The notes: generated by a model not told the origin, from the letters alone. 64,000 nucleotides of DNA from Salinisphaera sp002433465 (GCF_040361435.1 NZ_APNL01000007.1:62001-126000), one strand, 5' to 3'; positions 27,073 to 36,331 are shown, counted from the first letter of the stretch. Translations and numbers: made by a program.

Positions 27073-27667
27073 TCAGGGTATAGACGAAATAGCCGGCCAG
27101 TCCGGCCGGCACCAGCCCCGCCAGCACCCAGAAGCCGTCGCGGCCAGTCAGACCCAGGCCCATGAAGGCGATGGCAAAAGCCGGCGCGGCCGCGGCGAAG
27201 GGAATGATCTCCAGCGGCACCATGCACACGCCGAGCACCACGCAGGCCAGACCGATCAGGCGGGTGGATGCGCCCTGTACGAGCACGGTCAGGCGCGGGC
27301 GTACCAGGCGATCGATACGCTGAGTCCAGGGTGTGAGGCGACGCGATACCTGGCGATAGCGATGCCGCTCGATCGACAGCCGACGCAGGCGCTTGGGCAG
27401 CCAGGGGTGGGCCTTGCCGAAGATCAGCTGGGTGGATACCAGGGCGATCGATATGCCGCAGACGCTCGGGATGCCGGGTACCGCCCCCGTCGGCAGCGCA
27501 GCGATCAGGGCCAGGATGAGCACCAGCGGGCCATAGCCGCGCTCACCAATGACCTGCAGCACTTCCCCGATCGACAGGCGGTCGTCGGCGCTGTTGCTTT
27601 CGGCATGGGTATCGGCACTGGAATCCAGCGATTCCAGCAGTCCGGTCAGGGTCGGCTGTTGGCCCAT
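27065..27667 (-). CDS. ExoD-family membrane protein
   Basis: The 200-residue protein begins at the ATG at 27667 with GAGG seven bases upstream; a GTG 30 bases further up is in frame. After a polar N-terminus (LLESLDSSADTHAES and LSIGEVLQVIGERGYGPLVLILALIAALPTGAVPGIPSVCG) come four to five hydrophobic segments, ending in GFWVLAGLVPAGLAGYFVYTLIT. This matches the ExoD family, first linked to exopolysaccharide synthesis in rhizobia; its biochemical role is unknown. It converges on nei with an 8-base overlap. Confidence 0.85.
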   Translation of the reverse strand: MGQQPTLTGLLESLDSSADTHAESNSADDRLSIGEVLQVIGERGYGPLVLILALIAALPTGAVPGIPSVCGISIALVSTQLIFGKAHPWLPKRLRRLSIERHRYRQVSRRLTPWTQRIDRLVRPRLTVLVQGASTRLIGLACVVLGVCMVPLEIIPFAAAAPAFAIAFMGLGLTGRDGFWVLAGLVPAGLAGYFVYTLIT

Positions 27668-27784
27668 CGGGGCCTCTGTTGCAAGGGACGAATGCACCTC
27701 AGATTAGCATGCCGGCGGCAAGGTTCCCGAGCGGCTTCTACTGCTTTATTGTATACAGCATCGATTTTCCCACGGCGGTGATCA

Positions 27785-28768
27785 ATGCACTACAAACGTC
27801 TCGGCAGCACCGGTACGAAAGTCTCGCCCCTGTGCCTGGGCACCATGACCTACGGCACCCCGGAATGGCGCGAATGGGTGCTCGACGAACAGGCCAGCCG
27901 GCCGTTCATCAAGCAGGCCCTGGATGCCGGCATCAATTTCTTCGATACCGCGGACATGTATTCGCGCGGCGAGTCGGAGCGCGTGGTCGGCAAGGCGCTG
28001 ACCGACTACGCCCGGCGCGACGATTTCGTGCTTGCCACCAAGGTCTTCATGCCGATGGGCGACGGACCGAACGAGCGCGGCCTGTCGCGCAAGCACATCA
28101 TGAGCGCGATCGACGGTTCGCTCGAACGGCTGGGCACCGATCACGTCGATCTGTATCAAATCCATCGCTGGGACTACGACACGCCCATCGAGGAAACCAT
28201 GGAGGCGCTGCACGACGTGGTGAAGGCCGGCAAGGCCCGTTATATCGGTGCCTCTTCCATGTACGCATGGCAGTTCGCCAAGGCCCAGCAGGTGGCCGAG
28301 CGCAATGGCTGGACGTCGTTTTCGACCATGCAGCCCATGTACAACCTCGTCTATCGCGAAGAGGAGCGGGAGATGCTGCCGCTCTGTGCCGATCAGGGCG
28401 TGGGCGTGATTCCCTGGAGCCCGCTGGCGCGCGGCGTGCTGGCCGGCAAGACGACCCAGGGCGAAGGCGGCGAGTCCAAACGCGCACAGACCGACGAGAA
28501 CACGCGCAAATGGCAGCTCGGCGGCGATATCGACACGCCGGTCATCGCCGCGCTACGCGAGGTCGCCGACGCGCGCAACGTGGCGATGGCGCAGATCGCC
28601 CTTGCCTGGGTGGCCTCGAACCCCGCGATCACCGCGCCGATCGTGGGGGCAAGCAAATCGCACCATCTCGAGCAGGCGATTCAGGCCATCGATATCGAGT
28701 TGAGCGCCGACGAGAAGCAAAAGCTCGAAGCGCCCTACGTCCCCCACCCGATCGCCGGCCACGAATAG
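27785..28768 (+). CDS. Aldo/keto reductase
   Basis: The 327-residue NADPH-dependent reductase shows the complete catalytic tetrad: Asp54 and Tyr59 in FFDTADMYSRG, Lys86 in VLATKVF and His127 in LYQIHRWDYDT. The C-terminal nucleotide-binding block IPWSPLARGVLAGK and PIVGASKSHHLEQAI is also present. It belongs to the AKR branch with YajO and Tas. The substrate cannot be told from the sequence. It stands alone between convergent and divergent neighbours and is followed by a strong hairpin. Confidence 0.92.
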   Translation: MHYKRLGSTGTKVSPLCLGTMTYGTPEWREWVLDEQASRPFIKQALDAGINFFDTADMYSRGESERVVGKALTDYARRDDFVLATKVFMPMGDGPNERGLSRKHIMSAIDGSLERLGTDHVDLYQIHRWDYDTPIEETMEALHDVVKAGKARYIGASSMYAWQFAKAQQVAERNGWTSFSTMQPMYNLVYREEEREMLPLCADQGVGVIPWSPLARGVLAGKTTQGEGGESKRAQTDENTRKWQLGGDIDTPVIAALREVADARNVAMAQIALAWVASNPAITAPIVGASKSHHLEQAIQAIDIELSADEKQKLEAPYVPHPIAGHE

Positions 28769-28785
28769 CCTGCCCCGCCGCCGAC

Positions 28786-28815
28786 GGCAAAGCCGGGCCG
28801 AGTACCCGGCTTGCC
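28786..28815. terminator. Hairpin between convergent aldo/keto reductase and lytic transglycosylase genes
   Basis: GGCAAAGCCGGG and CCCGGCTTGCC pair with a single bulged A around a 7-base loop. The hairpin lies 18 bases after the plus-strand stop and 6 bases from the end of the minus-strand gene. Neither side has a proper U-run, so any terminator activity is inferred from position and stem strength. Confidence 0.5.
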
Positions 28816-28820
28816 CTAGG

Positions 28821-30149
28821 TCAGCCCGCGGCGGCGCGAATACGGCCCAGCAGCTCGTGGGTCGGGTAGCCGTCGGCGGTCAGACCGTTGGCCTTCTGGA
28901 AAGCGCGCAGCCCGGCGCGGGTGTTCGGCCCCATGATGCCGTCCGGCGTGCCGGTGCCATAGCCGAGCTGGTTGAGCAGGCCCTGCATGTCCTTGATCTC
29001 GGTACGCGACAGGCTTGCCAGGGTGCGCGGCCAGTCGCCGTACACGCCGGGCGCGCCGTCGAGCCGGTCCGAGAGCAGGCCGACCGCCAGCGCATAGCTG
29101 GTGGCATTGTTGTAGCGCAGAATGGTGCGAAAATTCGGCCCCACCATGAAGGCCGGGCCGTGGGCACCGGCGGGCGCGATGATCGACGCCGAAACCAATG
29201 ACGGCAGGCCACGGCTGTCGACCGCGCGTACGCCGGCGTCCTGCCACTGGGCGCTGCTGCGACGGGTGTCGAGCTCGGCCTGGGCATAGTCGAAATCAGG
29301 CGGCAGCACGACCTCGCGGCCCCAGGTCTGGCCCGGCTGCCAGCCGTTCTTTTTCAGGTAGTTGGCGGTCGAGCCCATGACGTCGGCAATGCTGCCCCAG
29401 ATATCGCGACGCCCGTCGCCGTCTTCGTCTACCGCATAGGCCAGAAAACTGGTGGGAATGAACTGGGTATGCCCCATCGCGCCTGCCCAGGAACCGCGCA
29501 TGCGCTCGCGATCGATATCGCCGTTTTCCACAATCTGGAGGGCCGCATAGAGCTGCTCTTCGGCAAAGCCCGTGCGTCGGCCGTCGTAGCCGAGTGTGGC
29601 CAGGGCATCGATGGTTTCGTAGTTGCCGAAGTTGCTGCCGTAGTTGCTTTCCACGCCCCAGATGGCGCCGATGATCGTGGCCGGTACGCCGTAGCGGGTT
29701 TCAGCCTCACGCGCCTCGGCGGCATGGCTGCCCAGCTGCTCGCGGCCCTGGCGGATACGCGCATCGGAAACCGCGCTGTCGAGATAGTCCCAGATCGCCC
29801 GCGAAAACTCGGGCTGGCGGCGGTCCAGTTCGACGATACGCGGTACGAACTCCGAGCCCTCGAACGCGGCGTCGAGGGTGCGCTCGGACACACCGCGTGC
29901 GGCGGCACGCCGGCGAAAGTCCGCGACCCAGCGATCGAAGCCGGCGGCGTCGCGCACCGCTTCAGCCGGGACCGCCTGGGTGGCTGGCGGCGCCGACATG
30001 CGCATATCGGCTGCCACATCGGCGCTGCCCTGTGCCGTATCCGAAGACTGCGCCGTCTCCACCGACTGCGATGCGCAGGCAGCGAGGGTGAGCGCGCCCA
30101 CCGGCAATAACAGATGACGCCAGCTGTTCGAGACGAACCGTATCCGCAT
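28821..30149 (-). CDS. mltB: Lytic murein transglycosylase B-like lipoprotein with peptidoglycan-binding domain
   Basis: The start at 30149 (MRIRFVSNSW) gives 442 residues; the frame runs on upstream but into the neighbouring gene. A signal peptide ends in the lipobox LAAC, so the protein should be lipid-anchored. The transglycosylase domain (about residues 60-360) contains the catalytic Glu in IIGAIWGVESNYGSNFG and the GAMGHTQFIPTSFLAYA block. The last 60 residues form a PG_binding_1 domain (LNQLGYGTGTPDGIMGPNTRAGLRAFQ). It cuts peptidoglycan to 1,6-anhydro products. This MltB-like group with a C-terminal binding domain differs from E. coli MltB, so the symbol is approximate. Confidence 0.9.
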   Translation of the reverse strand: MRIRFVSNSWRHLLLPVGALTLAACASQSVETAQSSDTAQGSADVAADMRMSAPPATQAVPAEAVRDAAGFDRWVADFRRRAAARGVSERTLDAAFEGSEFVPRIVELDRRQPEFSRAIWDYLDSAVSDARIRQGREQLGSHAAEAREAETRYGVPATIIGAIWGVESNYGSNFGNYETIDALATLGYDGRRTGFAEEQLYAALQIVENGDIDRERMRGSWAGAMGHTQFIPTSFLAYAVDEDGDGRRDIWGSIADVMGSTANYLKKNGWQPGQTWGREVVLPPDFDYAQAELDTRRSSAQWQDAGVRAVDSRGLPSLVSASIIAPAGAHGPAFMVGPNFRTILRYNNATSYALAVGLLSDRLDGAPGVYGDWPRTLASLSRTEIKDMQGLLNQLGYGTGTPDGIMGPNTRAGLRAFQKANGLTADGYPTHELLGRIRAAAG

Positions 30150-30175
30150 AAGACCAACCTGCTGAAAAGAGAGCC

Positions 30176-31381
30176 CTAGATTACCTCGCCTGCCGCCTTG
30201 GCGGAGGCCCACGCCCACTGGAAGTTGTGCCCGCCGAGATGGCCGGTCACATCGACCACCTCGCCAATGAAATACAGGCCGTCCACGTCGCGGGCTTCGA
30301 GCGTAGCCGAGGACAGCGCGTTCGTATCGACGCCGCCGATTGTAACTTCGGCGGTCCGATAGCCTTCGGTGTCGTCGGGGCTGAACGGCCAGGCCGAGAG
30401 CTGATCGACCAGGGTCGTCACGGCGGCTTCGTCCAGCTGCTTGAGGCGTGCATTGCCCGAGGTACAGCGTTCGGCCAGCCAGTTCGCCAGCCGGCGCGGG
30501 AAACGCGTCGCGAGCGCGCTGGCCAGCCGGGCGTTCGGTCGCGCAGCACGTTCGTCTTCGAGCCAGTCGCCGACGGGCGCGCCAGCAAACCAGTCGATGG
30601 CCACGGTATCGCCGGGCTGCCAATAGGAGGAAACCTGCAGCATGGCCGGCCCGCTCAGACCGCGGTGGGTAAACAGCAGCCCGGCTTCGAACAGGCCGTC
30701 GTTGCAGGCGGCTTCGACGGTTGTCCCGATGCCGGAAAGCTCGGCGAACGCAGGGCGCGCCGCGCCCGCGACGATGAACGGTACCAGCGCGGCACGGGTG
30801 GCCCGTACCGGCAGGCCGAAGTCGCGTGCAATACGATAGCCGATGCCGCTAGCGCCCATTTTCGGGATCGACAGACCGCCGGTGGCCACCACTACGCTTT
30901 CTGCATGCCAGATCCCGGCGGATGTGGTCACCTCGAAACCGCCCATGGCATCGCGAGCCACGCCGTCGATCGACGTGTTCACGCGAATCTCTGCGCCGAC
31001 CGCCGCGCATTCATCGAGCAGCATCGCCACGATCTGTTTCGAGGATTCGTCGCAGAACAGCTGGCCGCGCTCCTTCTCGTGATAGGCAATGCCGTGGGCC
31101 TCGACCAGCGCGATGAAATCGGCCGGCGTGTAGCGCGCCAGGGCCGACTTGCAGAAATGCGGGTTCGCGGACAGGAAGTTGTCCGGAGCGCTGTACAGGT
31201 TGGTGAAGTTGCAGCGCCCGCCGCCGGACATGAGAATCTTCTTGCCGCAGCGCCTGCTGCCCTCGATCACGACCACGCGCCGGCCGCGCGCGCCGGCCAC
31301 CGCTGCGCACATCAGCCCGGCCGCGCCGCCGCCGAGTACGATCACATCTGTCGATCGATTGCCGCCCATCTGGCCTGCCAT
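30176..31381 (-). CDS. NAD(P)/FAD-dependent oxidoreductase, HI0933/YhiN family
   Basis: The 401-residue flavoprotein starts at the ATG at 31381 (an internal Met five residues later is an alternative). It has the FAD-binding GxGxxG motif VIVLGGGAAGLMCAAVAGARG, the family signature KKILMSGGGRCNFTN, and the C-terminal FIGEVVDVTGHLGGHNFQWAWASAKAAGEV. YhiN/HI0933 proteins are widely conserved, but their reaction is unknown. The gene lies 26 bases upstream of the mltB-like gene on the same strand and is probably cotranscribed with it. Confidence 0.9.
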   Translation of the reverse strand: MAGQMGGNRSTDVIVLGGGAAGLMCAAVAGARGRRVVVIEGSRRCGKKILMSGGGRCNFTNLYSAPDNFLSANPHFCKSALARYTPADFIALVEAHGIAYHEKERGQLFCDESSKQIVAMLLDECAAVGAEIRVNTSIDGVARDAMGGFEVTTSAGIWHAESVVVATGGLSIPKMGASGIGYRIARDFGLPVRATRAALVPFIVAGAARPAFAELSGIGTTVEAACNDGLFEAGLLFTHRGLSGPAMLQVSSYWQPGDTVAIDWFAGAPVGDWLEDERAARPNARLASALATRFPRRLANWLAERCTSGNARLKQLDEAAVTTLVDQLSAWPFSPDDTEGYRTAEVTIGGVDTNALSSATLEARDVDGLYFIGEVVDVTGHLGGHNFQWAWASAKAAGEVI

Positions 31382-31721
31382 GATGACTGAACAAAAACCG
31401 CCGAACCAACCCGGAACACGTACGAATCGGGGCTTTCCAGCGCGTGATTGTCGCACGGGCGCCGCTGCTGCCGGCGCCCCCGTGCAACAGGAACGCGGCA
31501 CGCTGCGTTAACTGAAACTTGGTTTCGGCTCAGATAAAAGATATATTTTCCGAACTGCCCGTGGCGTTGCGGTCGCCGATGTCGGATATTGAGCCCAGCC
31601 CGTGACGGCGCGCGACGCTGGCGAACATGCCAGCCGCACTTACAAGAAGACGGCCCCAGCCGCAGCGCGCGTGGTGCGAGAACGTTAAGACTTACAACAA
31701 TACGTAGGAGGCTTAAACGCC
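31382..31721. other. Divergent intergenic region with promoter of the TRAP-like operon
   Basis: This 340-base gap separates the flavoprotein gene from the plus-strand transporter operon. It holds no gene that I can support. Around 31500-31560 it is clearly AT-rich and contains a good promoter match on the plus strand. The stretch from the promoter to the first ATG is a long leader (about 170 bases) without an obvious riboswitch fold. Confidence 0.6.
31519..31547 (+). promoter_or_regulatory. Sigma-70-type promoter of the TRAP-like operon
   Basis: TTGGTT at 31519-31524 and TATATT at 31542-31547 are separated by exactly 17 bases. This is the best promoter match I found upstream of the operon. 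The gene start is 175 bases downstream and has its own strong Shine-Dalgarno, AGGAGG at 31706-31711. Confidence 0.6.
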
Positions 31722-32741
31722 ATGCTGAAGAGACTCTCGCTGCCCCTGGTGGCAGGCCTTGTCGTCGGTCTGAGTGGCTGCGGCCTTGTCTACAAGCCCA
31801 CCGGCCACGTGCTTGCGCACTATTCGCAGGACGAGGTCGTACCCTATGTCATCGCCAGCGGCGACCTGGATCTGGCGTCCTGCGGCACCGGCATGGGGCA
31901 GCACCAGCTGCTGGGATCCTTCAGCCGCGTGATCGGCCGTCCCTCCAACGTACTGCTGAACACCAGCCTGCTTGCCGGCCTGTGCGCCGAAGCCCAGGCC
32001 CAGGAAGAGCAGCTGCGCTTTGCGCGTGCCCTGCGCGATGGCAATACCGAAGAGGCGCGCGATGCGCGTATCAATTCCCAGCGCCTGTTCCGGCGTACCG
32101 CGCTGCGCCGCTATGCGGTCTATCGCGACACCGTGGATGCCTTCGGAGAGCTGGGCACCGGCGAATGCCCTTCGCTGGGCAACGACGTCGAGGAATTCGA
32201 GTACATGGCCGGCACGCTGACCTCGGTCCAGGCCGTGCTGAGCGATATTCAGGCCTCGAGCAGCGTGGGTGTGCCCCAGGATGTGGCCGCCCGCGCCGGC
32301 CGGGCCACCGAGTGCATGGATAACGAAAAATGGTGGGGCGTCCCGAACGCTCTGCAGGCGGTCGTCTGGCTGAGCGTGCCGGGCACCACGCCGGACGGCA
32401 AGGACCCCTGGGCCCAGCTCAAGGAAGCCGCCGACCACGGCGAAAGCAAGGGCATGCCGATGGCGGCCATGCTCTACGCGATCGCCGGCTTCGGCCAGTC
32501 CGACGAGGCCCGCGAGAAAGAAGGCATTCGTCAGGTCGCGAAAATCTACAACGCGGGTGAAGCCCCCGAGGACTATCTGATCTTCAGCGAGGTCGCCTAC
32601 GCCCAGGCGCTTTATCTGTCCGATCGTATCTGGACCAAGGAAACCGGCCAGCGTACGCCCTTCCTCGCGCTCGGCGATTTCCCCGGCGAAGACAGCGGTG
32701 AATCGGATTCGGACTTCGACGCGGACAGCTTCCTCAACTGA
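31722..32741 (+). CDS. TRAP-associated lipoprotein, TatT-like
   Basis: The 339-residue protein has a signal peptide with lipobox LSGC (lipidated Cys20), so it is membrane-anchored in the periplasm or outer membrane. The rest is mostly helical, with repeated amphipathic segments (LCAEAQAQEEQLRFARALRDG, MAAMLYAIAGFGQSDEAREKEG) like a TPR-type solenoid. The tail is very acidic (GEDSGESDSDFDADSF). Size, lipidation and position directly before a TRAP-type permease resemble the TatT family of TRAP-associated lipoproteins known from Treponema. That family assignment is an inference. The stop overlaps the permease start (TGATG). Confidence 0.65.
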   Translation: MLKRLSLPLVAGLVVGLSGCGLVYKPTGHVLAHYSQDEVVPYVIASGDLDLASCGTGMGQHQLLGSFSRVIGRPSNVLLNTSLLAGLCAEAQAQEEQLRFARALRDGNTEEARDARINSQRLFRRTALRRYAVYRDTVDAFGELGTGECPSLGNDVEEFEYMAGTLTSVQAVLSDIQASSSVGVPQDVAARAGRATECMDNEKWWGVPNALQAVVWLSVPGTTPDGKDPWAQLKEAADHGESKGMPMAAMLYAIAGFGQSDEAREKEGIRQVAKIYNAGEAPEDYLIFSEVAYAQALYLSDRIWTKETGQRTPFLALGDFPGEDSGESDSDFDADSFLN

Positions 32742-34876
32742 TGACAAACCACAACAACGACAGCGGATCGGTTACGGCCGATCCGCACGGCGACGATCAG
32801 CCCAAAACCTATAGCGCCGGCCGTAACTGGCTGATAACAGTACCCGTAGCGGTGCTGTTGCTCCTGGCAATCCTGTTTGGCACGAGCGCGTTCATCCATG
32901 GCCAGCTGCTCAGCCTGGGCGGCGATATCTGGCGGGACTACAACATGCTCCGCGTCGACATGGCCGAACCGGCCTGCGACCCGGACATGGATATCGATGC
33001 GCGCGTGGCGCAAAGTCAGGCAAACGCCGCGCAGCCCGATGAAGACAGCCTCTTCGATGCCGGGCCGTCCGACCCGGCGGCGCTGCGTCAGTCGCTCGAA
33101 GCCCAGCGCAGCCAGTGTGTGGCCAGCTACGAGCGCTACGAATACAACCAGCAGGTCACATCGACCTCGTCGCTGCGCGCATTTCGCTCGCTCGAGCTGG
33201 GTATGGGACGGATCAACCAGCTGGGCCAGGAATTCCAAAGCTATATCCTGATCCTGCTAATCATGATTGGCGGCTTCGTCGCGCTGGTCCTCAACGAGCA
33301 GATCGCGCTGCGCGTGCCCCGGTCCCGGCTCGATTACCGCGTCAGCGCCGGCTCGCAGGTGGTGGCCAACATTGCCATGGCGGTCAGCGGATTTGCCTGG
33401 CTGCGCCTGGACTCGGGCGGTGACTTCACGCTCAATGCCCTGTGGCTGGTGACCTTCCTCGTACTGGCCATCGCCGCGGGCTATCGGTTCCTGCGTGTTC
33501 CATCCCATGCCAATGACAAGGGGTCGCTGCTCTACGCGTCACTGACCGTGCCGCTGTACTGCTGGCTGGCGCTGGTCAGCATCCTGTATTTCTTTGTCAG
33601 CGAGGGCTATCTCTCCGGACCAGCCATCCAGCTGGGCAAGATGCTGCGCTTCGCCGACCTGTATACCGCGATCGGCCTGTACGTGTGGGTGGGCATGATG
33701 CTCAAGCACACGCGCATCGCCGAACTGCTGTTCGGGGTGTTCCGCTCCTGGGAGATGCGCCCCGAGTTCGTCGTGATCATCGTGGTCCTGGCCTCGGCCT
33801 GGCCGACGGCCTATACCGGCGCCTCGGGCATCTTCGTGCTTGCGATCGGCGCCGTGATCTATCAGGAGCTGCGTATCGCCGGCACCTATCGCCAGCTGGC
33901 GGTGGCGTCGACTGCCATGTCCGGCAGCATGGGCGTGGTGCTCAATCCCTGTCTGATGGTGGTGATCATCGCCGCGCTCAATCGCCAGGTGACCACCGAC
34001 CAGCTGTTCGGCTGGGGCCTGTATGTGTTCGCGCTGGCCGCGGTGATCTTCACCGGCTTCGTTTACCTCACCCGCAAGAGCCGGCCGCATCTGGCCACGC
34101 CCGACGATGCCATTCCGGCCACCCGGGTCGCGCTGGGCCCGATTTTGCCCTATGTGGTGATCGGCTTCGCGGTGGTTTTCGTCTATACCCATCTGCTGGG
34201 TCAGTCGTTCAACGAGTTTTCGGCGCCGGTGATCCTGCCGCTGGTCATGCTCGCGCTGCTCGGCTATGACCGTTGGCGTGCCCAGCGTCTGTACCAGGCG
34301 GCGATCTACAAGGCCGACCGCGGTCAGGCCGCCGGGCCGGCGTACAAGCCGTCGGGCTTCTGGAACGCCCTGCGTGCGGCCACGGCGGAAACGTCGGTGC
34401 TCATTGGCGCACTGCTCATGCTCATGGTGCTGTCGATCGTGTTCGGCGGCGTGATGGAGCGCTCGGGCGTGATGGAACTGTTCCCCGATCAGTTCGCCAG
34501 CGTGTGGTATGCCACGGCCGTGCTGGTGATCATGCTGGTCGCGATCGGCATGATCATGGAGCCCTACGGCGCCATTATTCTGGTGAGTGCGACGCTGGCA
34601 CCGGTCGCCTACGACAACGGCATCAACCCCATCCATTTCTGGATGATGGTGCTGGCCGCGTTCGAGCTGGGCTATCTCAGCCCACCGGTGGCGCTCAACC
34701 AGTTGCTGACGCGCCAGGTGGTGGGCGATGACGAGATCCAGGCCGCCAAGGCCGAGGTCGCCAACGACCCCAGCTTCTGGCGCCGGCATGAGGGCATGCT
34801 GCTGCCGATTACGGTCATGGCGACCACCCTGTTGCTCGTCGCCTTCGCGCCACTGGCCTTCATGCAGCTGTTCTGA
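32741..34876 (+). CDS. TRAP-type large permease with N-terminal periplasmic insert
   Basis: The 711-residue protein has a transmembrane helix at residues 32-52, then a soluble segment of about 115 residues that should lie in the periplasm and contains Cys79 and Cys126, and a second helix at 168-186. The remainder has a dozen or more further helices with motifs like those of DctM (SAWPTAYTGASGIFVLAIGA and MEPYGAIILVSATLAPVAYDNG, LGYLSPPVALNQ). No separate DctQ gene exists in the operon, so the N-terminal part may replace it. It probably imports an organic acid-type solute with an ion gradient; the substrate is unknown. Confidence 0.75.
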   Translation: MTNHNNDSGSVTADPHGDDQPKTYSAGRNWLITVPVAVLLLLAILFGTSAFIHGQLLSLGGDIWRDYNMLRVDMAEPACDPDMDIDARVAQSQANAAQPDEDSLFDAGPSDPAALRQSLEAQRSQCVASYERYEYNQQVTSTSSLRAFRSLELGMGRINQLGQEFQSYILILLIMIGGFVALVLNEQIALRVPRSRLDYRVSAGSQVVANIAMAVSGFAWLRLDSGGDFTLNALWLVTFLVLAIAAGYRFLRVPSHANDKGSLLYASLTVPLYCWLALVSILYFFVSEGYLSGPAIQLGKMLRFADLYTAIGLYVWVGMMLKHTRIAELLFGVFRSWEMRPEFVVIIVVLASAWPTAYTGASGIFVLAIGAVIYQELRIAGTYRQLAVASTAMSGSMGVVLNPCLMVVIIAALNRQVTTDQLFGWGLYVFALAAVIFTGFVYLTRKSRPHLATPDDAIPATRVALGPILPYVVIGFAVVFVYTHLLGQSFNEFSAPVILPLVMLALLGYDRWRAQRLYQAAIYKADRGQAAGPAYKPSGFWNALRAATAETSVLIGALLMLMVLSIVFGGVMERSGVMELFPDQFASVWYATAVLVIMLVAIGMIMEPYGAIILVSATLAPVAYDNGINPIHFWMMVLAAFELGYLSPPVALNQLLTRQVVGDDEIQAAKAEVANDPSFWRRHEGMLLPITVMATTLLLVAFAPLAFMQLF

Positions 34877-34959
34877 TGCAGGCCTGCTGGGCACATGAAT
34901 AACAACATCAGGCAATCAGCCCGTAGCACTAGAGAAGATAACCCCGGAGGATATGATCT

Positions 34960-36006
34960 ATGCTGTCCCGAAAAATGACCTCTTATCTGGGTGCCGCCGT
35001 GGTTGGCGCCGCCGCCCTGGTTGGCGGCGCGCTGCAAACGGCAAGCGCCCAGGAAACCCGTTCGCTGTGTATCTACGATCCGATCGGCGCGAACGGCTTT
35101 ATCTACCAGTCGTTCCAGGACTATGTGGTGCAGGCACGTGAATGGGGCATCAAGCTCAACACGCGCGCCTATACCGATGAAGCCGTCGCCTCGAACGACT
35201 TCAAGGCCGGCAAATGCGACATGGTGGGCATCACCGGCATTCGCGCCATTCATTTCGTGAAGTTCGCGGGCAGCCTGGACATGGCCGGCGGCCTTCAGAG
35301 CTACGACCAGGTCAAGACCGCTATCAAGGTGATGTCGAGCCCCAAGGCGGCCGATCGCATGAGCGAAGACGGCAATGAAGTGGTCGGCGTGGTGCCGCTG
35401 GGCAAGGCCTTTTTGTTCGCGCGCGACAAGTCGTATCTGGAAAGCCTGGACACCGTCGCCGGCAAGAAGATCGCGGTGATGTCCTACGACAAGCAGGCCT
35501 CGACCCTGGCCAACGTTGCCGGTGCGTCGCCGGTGGGCGCGTCCATCGCCTCGTTCGGGCCGATGTTCAACAACGGCAGCGTGGATCTGGCCTATGCGCC
35601 GTCGTTTGCCTACAACGCGCTCGAACTCTACAAGGGCCTCGGCGAGCAGGGCGGCATCGCCGACTTCGTGCTCGGCATGCTCTCGGGCCAGCTGATCATC
35701 CACGAAGACAAGTTCGACGACGGCTTCGGCCAGAAGTCGCGTGAGTGGGTGTTCAACAACATGTTCGACTCGACCCTGCGCCGGGTGAAGAACGCCGACG
35801 AGGAAATCCCGGACAAGTACTGGGTGCATATCTCCGGCGATCGCGACGCGAACTACCGCGAAATGTTCCGCAATACGCGTGAGCAGCTGTGGGACCAGAA
35901 CTGGTACGACCACGAAATGCAGCACATGCTCAAGAAGATCCGTTGCTCCAGCGATGCCGGGCTAGCCGAATGCAGCCAGGCGAGTGAAGGCGGCGCGGTC
36001 AACTGA
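34960..36006 (+). CDS. Putative solute-binding protein, AdeT1/2-like
   Basis: The 348-residue product has a Sec signal peptide (cleavage after TASAQ) and a periplasmic-binding fold: SLCIYDPIGANGFIYQSFQDYVVQA, KCDMVGITGIRAIHFVKFAGS and SLDTVAGKKIAVMSYDKQAS. Four Cys residues, including two in the C-terminal RCSSDAGLAECSQ, could form disulfides. It resembles the AdeT1/AdeT2 group of Acinetobacter, once called RND-type efflux components but now seen as solute-binding proteins. Its place right after the permease supports a role as the binding protein of this transporter. GGAGG lies nine bases before the ATG. Confidence 0.75.
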   Translation: MLSRKMTSYLGAAVVGAAALVGGALQTASAQETRSLCIYDPIGANGFIYQSFQDYVVQAREWGIKLNTRAYTDEAVASNDFKAGKCDMVGITGIRAIHFVKFAGSLDMAGGLQSYDQVKTAIKVMSSPKAADRMSEDGNEVVGVVPLGKAFLFARDKSYLESLDTVAGKKIAVMSYDKQASTLANVAGASPVGASIASFGPMFNNGSVDLAYAPSFAYNALELYKGLGEQGGIADFVLGMLSGQLIIHEDKFDDGFGQKSREWVFNNMFDSTLRRVKNADEEIPDKYWVHISGDRDANYREMFRNTREQLWDQNWYDHEMQHMLKKIRCSSDAGLAECSQASEGGAVN

Positions 36007-36024
36007 TCGACCGATGCTGTACCG

Positions 36025-36061
36025 ACCCGTCGCATGGATCATCCTGCGACGGGTTTTTTTT
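36025..36061 (+). terminator. Intrinsic terminator of the TRAP-like operon
   Basis: ACCCGTCGCA and TGCGACGGGT form a 10-bp stem around a 10-base loop, followed by eight U residues (36054-36061). It begins 19 bases after the stop of the binding-protein gene and is one of the clearest terminators in the window. Confidence 0.92.
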
Positions 36062-36331
36062 ATCCGACGGGGCCATATCCGGCGCGTGACCGCCGCGCCA
36101 GGCGCCACCGGCATCCATACATGGAGACGCCTCTGCGACCAATCGCTGTCTGGCCCTCGTCGCGAGGCAGGCGTAGGCTCGATCGCTGCGCCTTGCAGCG
36201 CGTCTTTGAGCCACGGCCGCGCACCGCCGGCGGCCGTATCTGGCGTAATTATTGCTCCATGAACGCATGACACGGCCACGCACTCGAGCGCTGCGTGCCG
36301 GTCGATCCGCACAGGGAAGGGGAAGTCGATA
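36062..36331 (+). other. Intergenic region upstream of the AGCS symporter gene
   Basis: After the terminator, 270 bases run to the symporter start. I see no gene. Because AGCS symporters can be controlled by glycine riboswitches, I looked for the conserved GGAGAG and CGAAGGAGC boxes and did not find them. The ribosome site AAGGGGAAG lies just before the ATG at 36332. Confidence 0.4.

Noticed and set aside
33539..34915. Open frame of 458 codons antisense to the TRAP permease
   Set aside because: Its product is very rich in His, Asp, Gln and Arg, the usual sign of reading a membrane protein gene backwards.
36062..36331. Possible glycine riboswitch before the AGCS symporter
   Set aside because: The conserved boxes of the glycine aptamer are not present.
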